DNA from: Parascedosporium putredinis
Lineage: Eukaryota > Ascomycota > Sordariomycetes > Microascales > Microascaceae
Length of the DNA: 64,000 nucleotides
Assembly: GCA_949357655.1 (NCBI GenBank)
Contig: CASHTG010000001.1
Location: 1,612,001 to 1,676,000 of the forward strand
Direction of reading: 5' to 3'
This document shows, in pieces, positions 59,608 through 64,000 of this stretch. Both the position numbers and the translations under genes were made by a program. The notes beneath the pieces are model-generated. The model worked only from the letters and a program-made list of their open reading frames with translations, was not told the origin of the DNA and searched no databases. Within the stretch, counting starts at the first letter, position 1; the number at the start of each line of letters is the position of its first letter.

Positions 59608-61727
59608 TGGTGGGGTTTGGAGCTGGGGAATATCCTCTGCCGCATTACGAGGTTAGGTATCAAATGTAAGGCAATAAAGGTCGATTCTTCAATCTCTCTT
59701 GCTAGTTGTTAGTGAACCGGAATTCACTGTCGGTGGAATAGTCGATGAGTAAGTTTACGAGGCAAGCCGCCAACCGGGTGGTCTTTGGTTCACAGGTTGG
59801 TTAGGTAGATCCATTGTTACATGCAGCTTATAGAGTTGCTCTATGGACATAGAAAATCCTATAAAGATGACGAACGTGGATTGCTTGCCTGTTTGCAAGC
59901 AGTCTGGATAATCCAAGTTCATGTATAGTATAGCACTATAATATGCAATGTAAGGTCTGAAAGTTTATATCTTTGTAAGTTCCAATTCTACCTGTTTCCT
60001 CACCTTTTTTATTGCTGTGTCCCACCCATCCCATAACTAAACAACTGTTTCTCTAACAGCCAGCTGGTAGCCTAGCAAAAATATAACGCGCCGAACGTCG
60101 TTTGACGACATAGTTTAACGCTCGGTCATATCTCATTGCGTTCTAAAATTCTAATTGACCCATTTGAGCTCAAACTAAACGTTTACTTCTACACTTCCAT
60201 CCTGCAGGTCGGGAATGCTGAGCGTAGTGGATGTCTTCCAGGATCAATCACCCCAGTTTGATTCCCATTGCCGCCCTCATATTTTTGGGACAGCTAGGTT
60301 CGCACAACATCCACCTGGGCTGAGCTTCGAGTGGGGGGCGAGATGGATTGTTTTCCCCTGATCGGCTGGCTGATGATGGTAATGGAGATAGCGTGCCTTT
60401 AGTGAGGGAAGCTGTTGGAAGGTACGATGTGCATTGACAACAAGGAATCGAATTATGTAGAAGGGGCGGGAGACTTTCCTGGTTGATGACATCACGCATG
60501 AAACCCCGCGACTACCTTCCCCAATGTTGGCAATGTTTCTTCGCGGGCTGCACAGGATTTAATACTTCGTACTTGCGAAAGGACCCATCAATTTGATGAG
60601 CACTGGTGTTTTAGTCGGTTCCAGTAGAACGGTACTGCGCCAAAGCGCCCACTGGCTGCATGCAGCCAGCACTGCAGAAGAAACGTTGGCGCAGCTGTCC
60701 GTGCTGTAGTGCGTGTGCTTGTAGCGTGCGCCTGCTTGGCCTGGCAGTTCTAGGGTGGGTCAGGTCCAATTGACACTGACAGTTGAGCAGACGAGAGCAC
60801 TTGAGGCACTGGGGTGGGTCAGCGGGCCCGAAGTGACTTAGAAGGAGCTAATTGCTACTGACAGGTTCTCTCACGAACTCCTCTTGCGCCCTAAAAGGAA
60901 CATTGAAGGGCATTCCATTGAACTTGATGGGCCCACACGGCCTAAGGCCACCCTGAACCAGATTTGAACCCCCACGCGTCAACTGGGAGCCAACCGTCTG
61001 CGAATTCAAGGTGGATGGGGGGCCGATGACAAGGGTGTTAATTGTTTAAAATTGTTGATAGTGGTAACCTGGCCCCGTTGCTCCCCACACCCCTGCAACA
61101 AAGTTTCTTTTGTTAGTAAACACGTGATGGTAAAGGTACAAACGCGCTCTTCCCCAGGAAGAGCAAAACTTACGTCGACGAGACTTTGTTAAAATGAAAG
61201 TCTCAATGCGAACAAGCCCGCCCGTCTCCTATTAATCGCGTCTCGATTTCCCTCTTCTCGTCCGACAACCCCTCCATTCGCGACGACGTCAATCGGCTTC
61301 GTTTTCTTTTTTTCTTTTCTTTTTTCTTCCTCCTCGCTTTCTTTATACCGCTTCTCCCTCCTCCTTAGTCTCCCGCCCCACGAAGCTGACGCACCTGCTG
61401 CTCCGTCGTACTGCATCGCATAGACACCCCCACTTATTTCTTTTTCCTCGGTGACCTTTGTTGCTTCCTGTTCTCGATCACGGTGAAGCCACCGTTGGAG
61501 CCGTGTTTTGTGCTGATTTGTGCTGCCTTGAGAGGTGCTCCTTAAAAGTGTCCCTCTTTGTGGGCAGGGCTTCCGCCGCTCGGCACCGACTGCATGTCGC
61601 CTTCCTCATCACACAGGTTTCGAAAATATCAAACTCGCCCACCGCGCCTTCCCTATTAATCAAATCTACGTTGCCGCCGTTGAGAACGAATCTTGGCCTC
61701 GAACGTTGACCTTTTCCCCCGCCCAGC
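59608..61727. other. intergenic gcp6/hos3
   Basis: No supported gene. The stretch at about 59680-60180 is noticeably more AT-rich than most of the window. The last 350 bases (about 61230-61720) are pyrimidine-rich and probably hold the hos3 promoter and leader. Confidence 0.45.
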
Positions 61728-64000
61728 ATGGCGTCCAACTCTTCCTCTCGTCCCTCGACATCTCGTCGACAGTCTGCTGCAAACACACTTTACTCGGCCC
61801 CGTCCTCTGCCACGGGAGCCCACGCCACCGATCTAGCGGAATCTCTTCAAAAACTCACCCTCCTCACCTCTCCCGCCTCTGCAAGGTCCCCAAGGAGTCC
61901 CGGCCAGGTGCCCTCTTTTCGGAATCAGTCTTCCAACTCCCTCGCCTCTCCCTCCCCAGCATCAAACCCTAGATTGTCGCCCCGAAGCCCCTCCATGGGC
62001 AGGACTTCGAGAGCGTCAACGCCATCGCTTGTCCGAAAGTCTTCCACCTCATCTTTGCGGTCCCCGAGCGTTGGTCCTCGCCAAGGCCAGTCTCTATCTC
62101 GGAGGGCCAGCTCAGCCAACCTATCGAGCTCCACGCCTAGATCACCGCTCGCCATGACCGAGCCACCTTTGTTGAGCCGAAGCCGGTACCTACGGCCAAC
62201 TCTCTCGCCAAGGACTTTTTGCGGCCGACCTCCAGGGGCACCAGGAGAACGAGCATGACCAGGCCGCAGGCGCCCTGGTCATCCTTCACGATTCTTGCTA
62301 TGGACACCAATTTTCCAGGCCATCGGCTTCTGCCGACGACTTGGCTACCATCGTCGAACGCCCAGAGAGACTAAGGGCGTGCGCTTTGGGCATCGCCGCC
62401 GCCTATGTCAAGCTGGGTGGACGCCACGCGGACGGCCAGTATCCCATCCACCCAAAGCTTGACCCCAAGACTATCCCCGACGCGCCGTTTAGAATCCGGC
62501 GAGTCACCAGGAAGTTGCCCATTACCTCTCCGGCCGTAGTCGGCGTGCACGGCAAGCCCTGGATGGAGGAGCTTCGTGCCATGTGTCTGACAACGCGGGC
62601 TCGATGGGCCAAGAACGAATGCGAAATCCTCCGAGACGATGTGAATCTCAGGCCTGGCCAGCAACCAAAGCCCAAGTTCCATCCCGGAGATCTGTATCTT
62701 GCTCCAGAGTCGCTCGACGCGATGGAGGGTGCTCTCGGCGCCGTGTGTGAGGCTGTTGATCAGGTCTTCACCAGCGGGCCCCGCAGGTGCTTTGTCTCTA
62801 TCCGACCTCCGGGCCACCACTGCTCTGAAGACTTTCCCTCTGGCTTCTGCTGGGTGAACAATGTCCACGTCGGTATCGCGCACGCCATGATGAATCATGG
62901 TTTGACCCACGCTGCTATCATCGATTTTGATCTTCACCACGGCGACGGGTCCCAATCGATCGCCTGGAGCCATAACCACCGTAGCAAGTATAACAAGAGG
63001 GGCCTCGCCAAGTGGAGGAAAACCTCGATTGGTTATTTTAGTTTGCACGACATTAACTCTTTCCCGTGCGAGTACGGCGATCCCGAAAAGGTGATGAACG
63101 CCAGCATCTGCATCGACAACGCACACGGCCAGAACATTTGGAACGTGCATCTTCAGCCATGGTCCACCGAGCCCGAGTTCTGGGAGATTTACAACTCGAG
63201 CTATTCCGTGCTCATCGACAAGGCCGCGGCCTACCTGAAAACTCAGACCAGTCTCCTACGCAAGGCCAACATCCCCCAAATCCGCCATTTTCTTTTCGGC
63301 AGGATTCGACGCCAGCCAGTGGGAGGGCGGTGGTATGCAGAGGCACTCGGTCCAGGTGCCCACTGACTTTTATGCCCGGATCACCCGAGACGCCGTTGCC
63401 CTCGCCATGGACCCCGACACAGCCGCCGAAGGGCGTGTCATCAGTGTCATGGAAGGTGGTTATAGCGACCGCGCGATCGCCTCGGGCGTTCTTAGCCACC
63501 TGAGCGGCCTGGTGGCCAGGCCAATAGCCCAGGACGCGTTTTTGTCCGAGAACGGCATCAAAGAGGAAGACGTGGAGTCTGACGGAGGAGTACCAGCAGG
63601 GATTGCCCACGACCCTCTTACTCAGAATCGAAAGCGGCGTTTCTCGTCTAACTTTGCCTACGACTCTGCGTGGTGGTCTAGTTCCGAGCTTGACAAGCTG
63701 GATCGTGCTATCGCTACCCCGGCGCCGCTTCCCAAAAGCCCCGCCACGCCGTGCCTCCCACGTATAGCTCCCCTACCCACGCCTCGACAGCCAAGGCTCT
63801 CGACCCTGCCAACCTACGTCGCAGCCTTTCCGGTTTAAACACGTCGAATGGCATCCCATCTCGCCCGCCAACTCCGCCGCCTCCCGAGGTGCCCTGGCCG
63901 ATTGCGACGCAGGAGCTTTTCAAGCTCTTGGTTCCAGAAGATCGCCGTACCGTGAGTCTCACGCATGCGGAGATTGGTGAAGTCGCCGCGCAATGCAAGG
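61728..64000 (+). CDS. hos3: histone deacetylase Hos3-like (3' end outside the window)
   Basis: Zn-dependent class II-like deacetylase. The start MASNSSSRPSTSRRQSAANT gives a long Ser/Arg/Pro-rich disordered N-terminus. The catalytic domain shows ILHDSCYGHQFSRP, VERPERLRACALG, the active-site RPPGHHCSEDFPSGFCW (two catalytic His), the Zn ligands in IIDFDLHHGDG and the third Zn Asp in SAGFDASQWEGGG, then VISVMEGGYSDRA. Frame breaks: TTT 62168-62170 (short), T-run 62216-62220 (short), CCCCC 63273-63277 (one too many, just before SAIFFSAGFDA) and CCCC 63739-63742 (short). After 63739 the frame runs on through SRPPTPPPPEVPWPIATQEL to the window edge without a stop, so the gene is cut by the window, not truncated biologically. 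Roughly 760 residues are present; no intron is seen. Confidence 0.93.

Noticed and set aside
60930..61030. tRNA-like T-loop (GGTTCAAATC on the minus strand)
   Set aside because: The flanking bases do not form a five-pair T stem, and no acceptor or anticodon arm could be folded by eye.

Overview
The window is nuclear DNA of a filamentous ascomycete (Pezizomycotina), most likely a Sordariomycete. This rests on protein-coding genes with short spliceosomal introns (about 66-203 nt, GTATGT/GTAAGT-type donors, TAG/CAG acceptors), GC-rich exons, pyrimidine-rich promoter tracts, and a set of proteins that are all eukaryotic and fungal in character (Med21, Eaf7, Rrn5, Hos3, Ole1, mitochondrial Lon, Irc3, Rrg7). 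I cannot name a genus from sequence alone. No rRNA, credible tRNA, intact transposon, CRISPR array or secondary-metabolite cluster is visible.

Layout, left to right: arp9-like actin-related protein (+, 1256-3660), convergent with the delta-9 fatty acid desaturase ole1 (-, 5089-6631); a 5.4 kb gene-poor stretch; a fungal protein kinase-like gene (-, 12054-15146); a 7.2 kb gene-poor stretch; mitochondrial Lon/Pim1 (-, 22384-25837); a small conserved unknown (+, 27876-28503); Rrg7 (+, 29757-30484); Med21 (+, 31586-32228), convergent with an Sdt1-type pyrimidine 5'-nucleotidase (-, 32636-33622); a large low-complexity unknown (+, 35384-38057); a 6.8 kb gene-poor stretch; a multi-KH RNA-binding protein (+, 44871-48159); Irc3 helicase (-, 49748-51791), divergent from Rrn5 (+, 52646-54422), which converges on Eaf7 (-, 54744-56055); a GCP6-like gamma-tubulin complex subunit (+, 56537-59607); and the 5' two-thirds or so of the Hos3 histone deacetylase (+, 61728 to beyond the window end).

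The genes are housekeeping genes and form no single pathway. Two themes recur by chance or by synteny: chromatin and transcription (Arp9, Med21, Rrn5, Eaf7, Hos3) and mitochondrial maintenance (Lon, Rrg7, Irc3).

The most important property of the sequence is technical. Nearly every gene is broken by single-base indels, overwhelmingly one-base contractions of C/G, A or T runs (roughly 40 or more events in 13 of 15 genes). Where I counted them, undoing these single-base events gives open frames with total lengths divisible by three (for example arp9, lon, KH, rrn5, eaf7, gcp6), so they look like consensus errors of a homopolymer-prone sequencing method, not pseudogenes. Coordinates below span the whole gene; the indel positions are listed in each entry. 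The clearest non-genic signal is a ten-base motif, TACCGAGGTA, that occurs exactly four times between 9.3 and 19.6 kb, all in gene-poor DNA.
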